Source of the DNA: an uncultured Clostridia bacterium
Lineage (GTDB): Bacteria > Bacillota > Clostridia > Christensenellales > Borkfalkiaceae
Length of the DNA stretch: 9,493 nucleotides
Direction of reading: 5' to 3'
Assembly: GCA_947627125.1 (NCBI GenBank)
Contig: CANQUY010000068.1
Span: 1 to 9,493, forward strand
A program made the translations under genes and the position numbers. A model generated the notes under the pieces. That model did no database searches. It was not told where the DNA came from and saw nothing but the letters and a program-made list of their open reading frames with translations. How positions within the stretch are numbered: position 1 is the first letter of the stretch; every line of letters starts with the position of its first letter. Shown here piece by piece: positions 1 to 6,331 of this stretch.

Positions 1-233
1 GGGGCGAGCGAATCTCGTAGACCGACGGGAGCTAATTGCGGCGTCATGCTGAGAACGGGAGCACAACACAGTCAACGGAAGCAGCCCCGCGTCATTCTGA
101 GAACGCAAGAAGGAGGAGAGAATGGGAACTAACCCGAAGAATCTCGCGGGGCGTAAACGGACACAGTGCGGCGAGATGCTTCGGTACGGCTTTCGTAGAC
201 TGCGTCCCACTCTCCTTCTCAGCATGACGCCGC
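1..233. repeat. Composite hairpin repeat, copy A (cut by window start)
   Basis: This gap is made of repeat modules that recur in the other intergenic regions. A partial class X unit (GCGGCG then TCATGCTGAG) begins near 38. A complete class Y unit spans 84-152, with 8-bp inverted ends GCCCCGCG and CGCGGGGC enclosing TCATTCTGAG and CGAAGAATCT. A complete class X unit in reverse spans 168-233, with ends GCGGCG and CGCCGC enclosing AGATGCTTCG and TCAGCATGA. Y and X are separated by 15 nt. The order Y forward then X reverse is the same as in the copies at 6381-6527 and 8042-8193. Short open frames across this stretch are judged non-coding. Confidence 0.85.
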
Positions 234-237
234 TACG

Positions 238-281
238 GGCTCGCGTTCTCGGCAAGGGTCCCAAGGGGAAGGCTCGCGTTC
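238..281. repeat. 11-bp direct repeat around an AAGGGG-rich segment
   Basis: GGCTCGCGTTC occurs at 238-248 and again at 271-281, 33 bp apart. The segment between contains CCAAGGGGAAGG, which resembles the CCCCAAGGGGAAGG segment near 1690-1705. It may be the remnant of a second intergenic repeat family. No gene is visible in it. Confidence 0.5.
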
Positions 282-306
282 CCTCCACGTACAACCGCTT
301 TCACCG

Positions 307-335
307 TTGACAAGCGCAAAGCGATGCGGTATAAT
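307..335 (+). promoter_or_regulatory. Consensus sigma-A promoter of the cysteine desulfurase
   Basis: TTGACA at 307-312 and TATAAT at 330-335 are both perfect consensus hexamers with the optimal 17-bp spacer. Counting seven bases from the end of the -10 places the transcription start at 342, the A of the ATG. The transcript is therefore predicted to be leaderless. The promoter begins directly after the repeat-rich stretch. Confidence 0.9.
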
Positions 336-341
336 GGAAGC

Positions 342-1442
342 ATGAATGTGTATCTCGACTATGCGGCGACGTCGCCCGTGAGAGAGGAAGTCCTCGCCGC
401 CATGCTGCCGTATCTCAAGGAAAATTTCGGCAATCCCGACTCCCTCCATGCATTCGGAAGAAGGGCGGCCCATGCCGTCACCGACGCAAGGGACAGGATC
501 GCTTCCGTCCTCGGTGTGAAGCCCAATGAGGTCTACTTTACGGCGGGCGGCACGGAGGCGGACAACTGGGCGGTGCGCTGTCTTGGCGAGGGGGACATTC
601 TCTACTCTCCCATCGAACATGCGGCCACCATGTCCGCGATCCCCCTCCGCAAATGCAAAATGGCCATACCATGTCCGATTTCGGCGAACGGGACCGTTCC
701 GACGGATTTTGACGGTACCATGTCCGAGAACTTCTCTCTCGTTTGCGTCATGGCCGTCAACAATGAAACGGGTTGCATTCAGCCCGTCGAACGGCTCGCC
801 GCATTCGCCCATGCAAGGGGAGCCCTCTTCTTTTCGGACTGCGTGCAGGCGGCGGCCACTTTCGATTTAAAAGAAATTCTGAAATCTGCCGACGCCATTT
901 CCCTCTCCGCCCACAAGATCGGCGGGCCCAAGGGAGTGGGTGCGCTCGTCGTGAAGAAGGGAGCGCCGATAAAGCCCCTCATCGTCGGCGGGGAGCAGGA
1001 ACGCGGCCTCCGCGGGGGGACCCTCAACGTGGCGGGGATCGTCGGCTTTGCGCGTGCGCTGGAACTTGCCCAAGCCGAACGGGAAAAGTTCTGCGCACAC
1101 ACGGGGAGATTGCGCGATCTCTTCGAGGCCAAGGTGACGGCCGTTCTCAAGGACGGCGTGAAGGTGGACGGGGAAAGGCGTGCGCCCAACATTTCCCACC
1201 TCACATTCAGAGAGGGGGGAGATGCCTTTTTGACCCTTCTCGATCTGAACGGCGTTGCCGCTTCGGGGGGAGCCGCCTGTTCCGCGCATGCGTCCCTGCC
1301 CTCGCACGTCATGCTGGCGATGGGGCGGAGCGGGGAGGAGGCGCAGCGGGGCGTGCGCTTTTCCTTCGGCCGCGAAACGACGGAGGAGGAAACTCTCTTC
1401 GCCGCCGCCACAGTGATAAATTGCGCCAACCGCTCATCCTGA
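342..1442 (+). CDS. Cysteine desulfurase (NifS/IscS family, PLP-dependent)
   Basis: Predicted to remove sulfur from L-cysteine as an enzyme persulfide, for Fe-S cluster assembly or tRNA thiolation in the cytoplasm. The 366-residue protein opens with the family signature YLDYAATSP. Visible landmarks are GGTEADN near residue 69, His93 in the SPIEHAA segment, NNETG at 140-144, the PLP contacts Asp166 and Gln169, Schiff-base Lys192 in SAHKIGGPKG, RGGTLN at 224-229, and catalytic Cys313 in GGAACSAHA. The ATG at 342 is preferred over the in-frame ATG at 324, because 324 lies inside the promoter and family members start just before YLDYAAT. There is no usable ribosome binding site: GGAAG ends 1 nt before the ATG. 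The stop codon lies within a repeat motif. The usual neighbours thiI and iscU are absent, so the exact sulfur acceptor cannot be told. Confidence 0.95.
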   Translation: MNVYLDYAATSPVREEVLAAMLPYLKENFGNPDSLHAFGRRAAHAVTDARDRIASVLGVKPNEVYFTAGGTEADNWAVRCLGEGDILYSPIEHAATMSAIPLRKCKMAIPCPISANGTVPTDFDGTMSENFSLVCVMAVNNETGCIQPVERLAAFAHARGALFFSDCVQAAATFDLKEILKSADAISLSAHKIGGPKGVGALVVKKGAPIKPLIVGGEQERGLRGGTLNVAGIVGFARALELAQAEREKFCAHTGRLRDLFEAKVTAVLKDGVKVDGERRAPNISHLTFREGGDAFLTLLDLNGVAASGGAACSAHASLPSHVMLAMGRSGEEAQRGVRFSFGRETTEEETLFAAATVINCANRSS

Positions 1443-1585
1443 CCTCGAAGTCGAAGGGGGAAGGATCCCATAAAACGCACGGGAGCACATGTCCTCATTC
1501 CGAGCCCCGAAGGGGCGAGAGAATCTCGCTCTAAGAACGGAAGTCCGTAAGTTTACGAGATCCCCTCGCTTCGCTCGGGATGAGG
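1431..1585. repeat. Composite hairpin repeat, copy B (divergent)
   Basis: It begins with CGCTCATCCTGA at 1431-1442, inside the last codons of the cysteine desulfurase, and pairs with GGATCCC ending near 1469 (class Z unit). The linker AAACGCACGGGAGC follows at 1473-1486. Next come a CATTCCGAG...GAGAATCT unit (about 1496-1527), the linker AGTCCGTAAG (1542-1551) and a reverse unit with CGAGATCCCC and CGGGATGAGG (about 1556-1583). The central Y/X pair of the other copies is missing or replaced. Confidence 0.75.
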
Positions 1586-1587
1586 GG

Positions 1588-1715
1588 GTTGCCCCCTCCT
1601 TGGGGAGGGGGGTAGGGGGCGGGGACATTATGATTGTGTCCACTTTATTCTCCCCTCATCCGTCACGGCAAGGGCAGCCGTGCCACCTTCCCCCCAAGGG
1701 GAAGGCTTGCAGTCG
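1588..1715. repeat. Second, C/G-tract intergenic repeat family
   Basis: CCCCCTCC (1592-1599) and GGAGGGGG (1604-1611) form an 8-bp hairpin with a TTGG loop. A G-rich run and later segments such as CCCCTCATCCGTCACGG and CCCCAAGGGGAAGG follow. The block resembles the one at 7891-7990 (CCCCTCA..., CACCTTCCCCC...). Open frames here are low-complexity and not supported as genes. Confidence 0.55.
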
Positions 1716-1753
1716 TGCACCACTCCGCCCCGCCAAATTCATCAACATTCCTG

Positions 1754-1784
1754 CCCTGTCGTGCGGATTCGACAGGGATTTTTT
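1754..1784 (+). terminator. Intrinsic terminator downstream of the cysteine desulfurase
   Basis: CCCTGTCG (1754-1761) and CGACAGGG (1770-1777) form a perfect 8-bp stem with an 8-nt loop, followed by A and six T (1779-1784). It would end transcription from the cysteine desulfurase promoter after reading through the repeats, and it insulates the sporulation operon. Confidence 0.85.
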
Positions 1785-1786
1785 CT

Positions 1787-1814
1787 TCTAATCTCGTCTT
1801 TTTCGGCATACATT
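1787..1814 (+). promoter_or_regulatory. Possible sigma-E-type promoter of spoIVFA-spoIVFB
   Basis: CATACATT at 1807-1814 matches the sigma-E -10 consensus of spore formers (CATACA-N-T) closely, and the spoIVF operon of B. subtilis is sigma-E dependent. The -35 candidate, around TCTAAT at 1787-1792, is weak. The start would fall near 1821, giving a leader of about 44 nt. No good sigma-A promoter lies between the terminator and the gene. Confidence 0.4.
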
Positions 1815-1864
1815 ATGATTGCTACGGCGGGAAAAGCCGAAATAATCCCAAAAAGAGGTGTATC

Positions 1865-2605
1865 ATGAACGAAGAATTGAGCTATGCCGAAATGCTCGAG
1901 ATCCCTGTGGAAACAGTGACGGTTTCACACAAGGAAAAACGCAGAAGACAGGAGAGCGACACCGAACTCAGAGATCAGGTCGTGGAGAAGGTCAATGACC
2001 GCATGCAGGAGAACTACGACGACCCCCTCTATGCCGAGAGCACGCCCATCGAGCGGGAGGGCAAGACGGAGAGCAAGAAGAGCAAGAGGGCGAAAAAGCT
2101 TCTCTTCGCCGAATTTGCCGCCGTCTGCGGTCTGTGCGCCGCCATCTTCCTCACCAACATTTTCATGCCCGCAAGCGCGATCAATACCTTTGTCCGCAGT
2201 CTTTTTCAGGGAAACTCCGAACCTGCGACCGATACGCGCACCTATCAGGACTTCACCCTCTCTCCCATTGTCAATGAGTTTGAAGAGGTCGAGCTCGCCG
2301 TTTCGGATACAGGCGTGCTTTCTTTCACGGCGAAGTGCTCCGTCTATGCTCCCTGCGAGGGAACTCTCTCCTCTGTCAACGGCGACAGCGCGAGCGGCTA
2401 CACGGTGGAACTCAGACACTCCGATTCCTTCTCCACTATCATCAGCGGGCTCGACGACGTGTACTTCACGGTCGGCCAGAACGTCAAGAGCAATGTCCCG
2501 CTCGCCTATTCGGACGGAGAGGGGCAGGTGCGCGTGATGTTCTATTCGGACGGGAGCCTGCTCACCAACTATACCGTTGCGGAAAACACCCTTGCATGGG
2601 CATAA
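1865..2605 (+). CDS. spoIVFA: SpoIVFA-like membrane protein with degenerate LytM/M23 domain
   Basis: Proposed regulator and scaffold of the SpoIVFB protease in the mother-cell membrane around the forespore. The 246-residue protein has a charged N-terminal region (1-78), one membrane segment (about 79-98) and an extracytoplasmic C-terminal LytM-like fold (about 158-232), seen as VYAPCEGTL, YTVELRHSD, the VGQNVKSN turn and MFYSDGSLL. The second histidine motif of active M23 peptidases is replaced by TIISGLDD, so it should be inactive, as in SpoIVFA. The ATG at 1865 follows GAGGTG at 1855-1860; a longer frame upstream runs through repeats and a terminator and is rejected. Its stop overlaps the next gene, an M50 protease, exactly as in the spoIVFA-spoIVFB operon. 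Sequence likeness alone would also allow SpoIIQ or a generic M23-like protein; the neighbour decides. Confidence 0.72.
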   Translation: MNEELSYAEMLEIPVETVTVSHKEKRRRQESDTELRDQVVEKVNDRMQENYDDPLYAESTPIEREGKTESKKSKRAKKLLFAEFAAVCGLCAAIFLTNIFMPASAINTFVRSLFQGNSEPATDTRTYQDFTLSPIVNEFEEVELAVSDTGVLSFTAKCSVYAPCEGTLSSVNGDSASGYTVELRHSDSFSTIISGLDDVYFTVGQNVKSNVPLAYSDGEGQVRVMFYSDGSLLTNYTVAENTLAWA

Positions 2606-3422
2606 ATTTCGGCTGAGCGTTCACCCGCTCTGCGTCGCGGTGGGGATCCTGTCGGCTTGCACGGGATCCCTTCTTCTGTTCCTCTCCGCGATCCTCGCCG
2701 CGCTCGAGCATGAATGCGCCCACGCGTTTGTCGCGAGAAGGTACGGCTTTGAACTCAACAAAATCGTCTTGATGCCCTACGGGGCCGTCGTGAAGGGGGA
2801 CCTTGCGGGGATCTCGCGGAAGGCAGAGCTCTGCGTGCTCCTCGCGGGGCCTCTCGTGAACGCCATGACGGGCCTTTTCTTCGTCGCCCTGTGGTGGCTC
2901 TACCCCGAAACGTACCCCTATACGGACACGGCGGCATGGGTTTCCTTTTCGCTCTTTTTTGTGAACCTTCTGCCCGCGTGGCCGCTCGACGGCGGCAGAG
3001 CTCTGCATCTCCTCCTCCGCCCCTTGGGAGCGCGGAAATCGTTACATATCTGCCGAATTTTTACCCTCCTCATCTCCTTGGGTGTGCTCGGATATTTCAT
3101 CTATACCTGCTTTTCGGAGCCGAGCTGGACGGCCCTGCCCTTCTCCCTTCTTCTCGCCGTCGGGGCGTTCGGGGGAGGGGAGTACCGCCGCATTTCCCTC
3201 TCGCGGGAGAGGGACTTCCGCCGCGGGATCCCCGAGTGGCGCGTCGCCGTTTCTGCGGAGATGAAGCTCTCCGAGGCCCTCCGCTTCCTGCGGGAGGACA
3301 GATATCTCACCCTCCTTCTCTTCGACGAGAACGGCTTCTATGCCGAGCTCACCGAGGAGGAGTTTTTGCGCGCGCTCGAAAAGGGGGACTATTCCCTGCC
3401 GCTCGGCGCATTCGCCCCGTAA
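2592..3422 (+). CDS. spoIVFB: SpoIVFB-like intramembrane metalloprotease (M50)
   Basis: Site-2-type zinc protease, expected to cut pro-sigma-K in the mother cell during sporulation. The 276-residue protein begins with the KFRLSVHP segment typical of SpoIVFB N-termini. It carries HECAH at residues 40-44 (HExxH, Glu41 catalytic), MPYGAVV, the AGPLVNA segment, and the third zinc ligand Asp133 in NLLPAWPLDGGR. B. subtilis SpoIVFB has the equivalent residues at 43-47 and 137. Several membrane segments cover about residues 12-190, and the soluble tail from about 210 resembles the CBS-like tail of SpoIVFB. The TTG at 2592 is chosen because it fits this alignment; a TTG at 2577 is also in frame. The gene overlaps spoIVFA by 14 nt, suggesting coupled translation. 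A metalloprotease acting on another substrate cannot be excluded. Confidence 0.87.
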   Translation: MHGHKFRLSVHPLCVAVGILSACTGSLLLFLSAILAALEHECAHAFVARRYGFELNKIVLMPYGAVVKGDLAGISRKAELCVLLAGPLVNAMTGLFFVALWWLYPETYPYTDTAAWVSFSLFFVNLLPAWPLDGGRALHLLLRPLGARKSLHICRIFTLLISLGVLGYFIYTCFSEPSWTALPFSLLLAVGAFGGGEYRRISLSRERDFRRGIPEWRVAVSAEMKLSEALRFLREDRYLTLLLFDENGFYAELTEEEFLRALEKGDYSLPLGAFAP

Positions 3423-3437
3423 AATATTCAAAAAGTC

Positions 3438-3466
3438 TTGAAAAAATCGCTCGCTTATGATACAAT
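3438..3466 (+). promoter_or_regulatory. Sigma-A promoter of the RNase E/G gene
   Basis: TTGAAA at 3438-3443 and TACAAT at 3461-3466 are separated by 17 bp. The transcript start is predicted near 3473. RNase G can therefore be expressed independently of the sporulation genes ending 15 nt upstream. The TTG in this -35 box opens the longest possible reading frame of the next gene but is not its start. Confidence 0.75.
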
Positions 3467-3497
3467 CGACTGTGGAATACGCGTCGGAGCACAGATC

Positions 3498-5003
3498 GTG
3501 AAGAAGGAAAAGAAAAAAGAATGGTTTTTCGACTGCTTCTGCGGCACACAGATGGTCATCTACACCGAGGACAGAAAGATCGTTGAAGTCGGCGTCGAAA
3601 GGGACAAGGAGGGGGACCTCCTCGGCAATATCTATAAGGGAAAGGTGATGAACGTCGTCCCCGGCATGCAGGCGGCGTTTGTGAATTGCGGCATGGAGCG
3701 CAACTGCTATCTCCCCCTCGACGAGGGCCCCTCGCAGCTCAGCTCCTACGACGGCTACGCGGGTTCTGCGGCAAAGCGGGAGCTCAAGGAGGGGGACGAG
3801 ATCTTGGTGCAGGTCACCAAACTCCCCCGCGGAAACAAGGGCGCACGGGTCACCTGCGGGCTCTCCATCGTCGGAAAAACGCTCATATATCTGCCGAATA
3901 CCGACTTTTTGGGGATCTCGCGGAAGATCGTCGATCCCGCCTCGCGCGAGGCTCTTTTGAAGGAGGCCGATAAGCTCCGTGAGGTCGGGCAGGGATTTAT
4001 TGTGCGGACGGCGGCGGAAACGGTCACAAAGCGGCACTTAAAGACGGAATCGGAATATTTAAAGCGCATCTATCGCTCCGTTTTAGAGGCAGCAAAGACG
4101 GCTCCCGTGGGGGCGGCGGTCTACCACGAGTGGGCCCTCCCCGTCAAAGTCATGCGGGATTCCTTGGGCGGCGTCGAGGGGATCTATGTGGGGGACAGGG
4201 AACTGTATGAACGGGTCCTGCACCTCGCAAGGATGCGCGGCGACGTGGGGGAGAAAAAGGTCTTTCTCCATACGGGAGAGCGGAGCATGTTCTCCGAATT
4301 CGGCCTCTCCGAACAGATCTATGAGCTCTCCAAGACGGAAGTCCCGCTCGAGAACGGCGGCACGCTCGTCATTGACGCCACCGAAGCCATGACCGTCATC
4401 GACGTCAATACGGCCAAATATACGGGGGATGCGGACCTCGAAAGCACAGTTTTCAACACCAATCTCATTGCCGCAAGGGAGATCGCGCGGCAGGTGCGGC
4501 TCAGAAATATCGGCGGCATCGTCGCCGTGGATTTCATTGACATGGCGGAGGAGGAACACCGCCTCGCCGTTGACGCGGAGCTTGGGAGGGCCCTCTCGGA
4601 GGACCGTTCCAAATGCAGGGCGTTCCCCATGAGCGAACTCTGCGTCGCCCTCTTCACGCGGAAGCGGACGAACAACGAATTGCAGTCCTTTCTGCTCAAA
4701 CCCTGTCCGCACTGCACGCGGGAGGGATTTGTGCTCTCCGACCTCTACATGGCCATGCGCCTCCGCAGCGATATCATTGATAAATTTGCGGAAGGGTACA
4801 GATCCGTCATTGTCGAACTCAACATGGACCTGATGGAGAAGATCTTGTCGGAGGGGTATTTTACCAAGGACGCAGAGGGAAGCTGGAAGGGAAAGCGGGT
4901 GTATCTCATCGGCCACCGCACCTATCACGAGGAGCAATTCACCCTCCGCGGCGACAACGCCCCCGTCCTCACCCTTCCCCCCACCGCCCAACTGCTCTAT
5001 TGA
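3498..5003 (+). CDS. rng: Ribonuclease E/G family endoribonuclease
   Basis: Single-strand-specific endoribonuclease of rRNA maturation and mRNA turnover. The predicted product is 501 residues, close to E. coli RNase G (489). In order it shows an S1 domain with GNIYKGKV and VPGMQAAFVN (about 40-110), a 5'-sensor/RNase H-like region, the catalytic centre TEAMTVIDVNTAKYTG with Asp302 and Asn304, VAVDFIDM with Asp345, and the zinc-link PCPHC with Cys403 and Cys406. There is no long RNase E-type scaffold tail. The GTG at 3498 is chosen because GGAG at 3486-3489 lies 8 nt upstream and the predicted transcript begins near 3473; the TTG at 3438 lies within the -35 box. Position after spoIVFB and before rplU agrees with clostridial gene order, although here 2.2 kb separates it from rplU. 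Confidence 0.94.
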   Translation: MKKEKKKEWFFDCFCGTQMVIYTEDRKIVEVGVERDKEGDLLGNIYKGKVMNVVPGMQAAFVNCGMERNCYLPLDEGPSQLSSYDGYAGSAAKRELKEGDEILVQVTKLPRGNKGARVTCGLSIVGKTLIYLPNTDFLGISRKIVDPASREALLKEADKLREVGQGFIVRTAAETVTKRHLKTESEYLKRIYRSVLEAAKTAPVGAAVYHEWALPVKVMRDSLGGVEGIYVGDRELYERVLHLARMRGDVGEKKVFLHTGERSMFSEFGLSEQIYELSKTEVPLENGGTLVIDATEAMTVIDVNTAKYTGDADLESTVFNTNLIAAREIARQVRLRNIGGIVAVDFIDMAEEEHRLAVDAELGRALSEDRSKCRAFPMSELCVALFTRKRTNNELQSFLLKPCPHCTREGFVLSDLYMAMRLRSDIIDKFAEGYRSVIVELNMDLMEKILSEGYFTKDAEGSWKGKRVYLIGHRTYHEEQFTLRGDNAPVLTLPPTAQLLY

Positions 5004-5016
5004 ATCTGTGCGCCCC

Positions 5017-5222
5017 CGCTCATCCTGCCCCTGAGCGTAGCCGAGAGGATCTCGTAAAACGCACGGGAGCCCATGGCGGCGTCATGCTGAGAAGGGGAGT
5101 ATAACGTAGTCTACGGTGATTGAACCGAAGCATCTCGCCGCACCATCAACACCGCCCCGCGAGATTCTTCGGGTTAGTCCCCGTCCTTTCGTCCTACTCT
5201 GTTTCTCAGAATGACGCGGGGC
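5017..5222. repeat. Composite hairpin repeat, copy C (inner pair inverted)
   Basis: It starts with CGCTCATCCTG at 5017-5027 (class Z), followed by GAGAGGATCTCG and the linker AAACGCACGGGAGC (5057-5070). A class X unit in forward orientation lies at 5076-5141 (66 bp; GCGGCG/CGCCGC ends; TCATGCTGAG and CGAAGCATCT). A class Y unit in reverse lies at 5154-5222 (69 bp; GCCCCGCG/CGCGGGGC ends). This X-Y order is the reverse complement of the Y-X block in copies A, D and E, while the left shell keeps its orientation. The rest of the gap to 5296 is C-rich and shows no clear promoter. Confidence 0.85.
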
Positions 5223-5296
5223 CGCCTGAATGCAGTTACGCCCCCTCCCGCCCCGCCCGCCCTTCGCTCTGAACACCCGCAATTCCAAAGAAGATC

Positions 5297-6280
5297 ATGA
5301 CCGATAAGGAATACAAAAAACGCAACTTATATCGCATTTTATGGCGTGCAGTCGGCATTTTCATTGCCGTCTGTATCATCACGGCAATCGGCATTTGGAA
5401 CTATTTCACCCCTTTCCGCCGCTATCTTCCCGCCTACGGCATCGAGGAGCGGAAAGAGGGCGAAGTGCGCATCCATTTTCTCGACGTGGGGCAGGGCGAC
5501 TGTGAGATCGTGGAATTTTCGGACGGTTCCGCCCTTGTGATCGACGCGGGCGACGGCTCGTGGGAAAACAACGATCACATTCTGCAATACCTCAAAAGTC
5601 TGCACATAAGTACGCTTTTTTTGGCGGTCACCCATGCCGACGCCGACCACTGCGGCGGCGCATCCTCCATCCTGCTCGATTGGCGTGCGGAGGCGGTGTA
5701 TCTCCCCGTTCTCCCCGCCTCGATCGGGATCTATGAGGAGATCGGGGAACGCGCGGCGGCGCAGGGAGCAGAAGTTAAGACGCTCTCCCGCTACGACGTC
5801 ATTGAGCGCGGCGGGGCGTACGCCGTATGTATTTCTCCCTATTCCGTCGATGAAACAAGCACGAACGACGGCTCCGCCGTCCTCTTTTTCAGCTATGCGG
5901 GCGTGAACGTGCTGTTCGGCGGCGATATCTCTGCGGAACGCGAAAATCGGCTCATAAGTGAGCAAAAACTTGGCGACGCGCTCGGCGAACACATCTTCGA
6001 CAGCGGCGACTGCGCCGTCCGTCTGGAGGAAACGGACATCCTGAAGGTTTCCCACCACGGCTCGGGCGGGTCGTCGTCGGAGGCGTGGCTTAAGTTGCTC
6101 TCCCCAAAGACGGCGGTCATCTCCTGCGGAAAGGGGAACGCCTACGGCCATCCCACGGACGGCGCGCTGACCCGTCTTGCGGCAATCGGCGCAGACATCT
6201 ACCGCACCGACGAGCTCGGCGACGTCATGGTCACGATCTCAAAAAACGGCACTTATACGACGAAATACCACTATTATTGA
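5297..6280 (+). CDS. Membrane-anchored ComEC/Rec2-type metallo-beta-lactamase-fold hydrolase
   Basis: Predicted phosphodiesterase/nuclease-like hydrolase related to the C-terminal domain of the DNA-uptake protein ComEC; the substrate is unknown. The 327-residue protein has a basic N-terminus, one membrane segment (about 16-35), then a metallo-beta-lactamase fold facing outward: FLDVGQGD at 61-68, THADADHCGG with metal ligands His113, Asp115, Asp117 and His118, NDGSAVL at 190-196, GGDIS with Asp210, VSHHGS at 251-256, and His285 in YGHPTDG. All motifs look intact. It lacks the competence membrane-channel domain, so it is not ComEC itself. The ATG at 5297 has only a weak upstream AAGAAG. Repeats flank the gene on both sides (5017-5222 and 6327-6588), and it sits between rng and rplU, genes often adjacent in relatives. 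Confidence 0.85.
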   Translation: MTDKEYKKRNLYRILWRAVGIFIAVCIITAIGIWNYFTPFRRYLPAYGIEERKEGEVRIHFLDVGQGDCEIVEFSDGSALVIDAGDGSWENNDHILQYLKSLHISTLFLAVTHADADHCGGASSILLDWRAEAVYLPVLPASIGIYEEIGERAAAQGAEVKTLSRYDVIERGGAYAVCISPYSVDETSTNDGSAVLFFSYAGVNVLFGGDISAERENRLISEQKLGDALGEHIFDSGDCAVRLEETDILKVSHHGSGGSSSEAWLKLLSPKTAVISCGKGNAYGHPTDGALTRLAAIGADIYRTDELGDVMVTISKNGTYTTKYHYY

Positions 6281-6295
6281 GTGAAATTTAAAATT

Positions 6296-6331
6296 GAGCG
6301 GGCGGCGGGCACAGATGCCCGCCGCCCGCTC
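6296..6331. other. Perfect 16-bp GC hairpin, possible minus-strand terminator
   Basis: GAGCGGGCGGCGGGCA (6296-6311) and its exact complement (6316-6331) flank a CAGA loop, 16 nt after the stop of the hydrolase gene. No T-run follows on the plus strand. On the minus strand the stem is followed by AATTTTAAATTT, a weak U-tract, so it may end minus-strand transcription from the gene at 6597-7040, or protect the 3' end of the hydrolase mRNA. Its last bases overlap the first bases of repeat copy D. Confidence 0.65.

Noticed and set aside
36..310. Small open frames in the first 310 bases
   Set aside because: They run through repeat modules, are Arg/Ser-rich, and lack ribosome binding sites.
324..341. 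Upstream in-frame ATG for the cysteine desulfurase
   Set aside because: It lies in the spacer of the promoter, would be upstream of the predicted transcript start, and adds residues not expected before YLDYAAT.
1489..1864. Open frames through the gap before spoIVFA, including a long upstream extension of spoIVFA
   Set aside because: The stretch is repeats plus an intrinsic terminator, and a good ribosome binding site precedes the ATG at 1865.
3042..4037. 331-codon minus-strand open frame
   Set aside because: It overlaps spoIVFB and rng, whose motifs are intact; this is a typical antisense frame in GC-rich DNA.
4083..4991. 302-codon minus-strand open frame
   Set aside because: It is fully antisense to the catalytic and zinc-link region of RNase G and shows no recognisable motif.
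5076..5141. Kink-turn in the repeat hairpins
   Set aside because: The tandem G-A/A-G pairs are present, but the 3-nt bulge that defines a kink-turn is absent.
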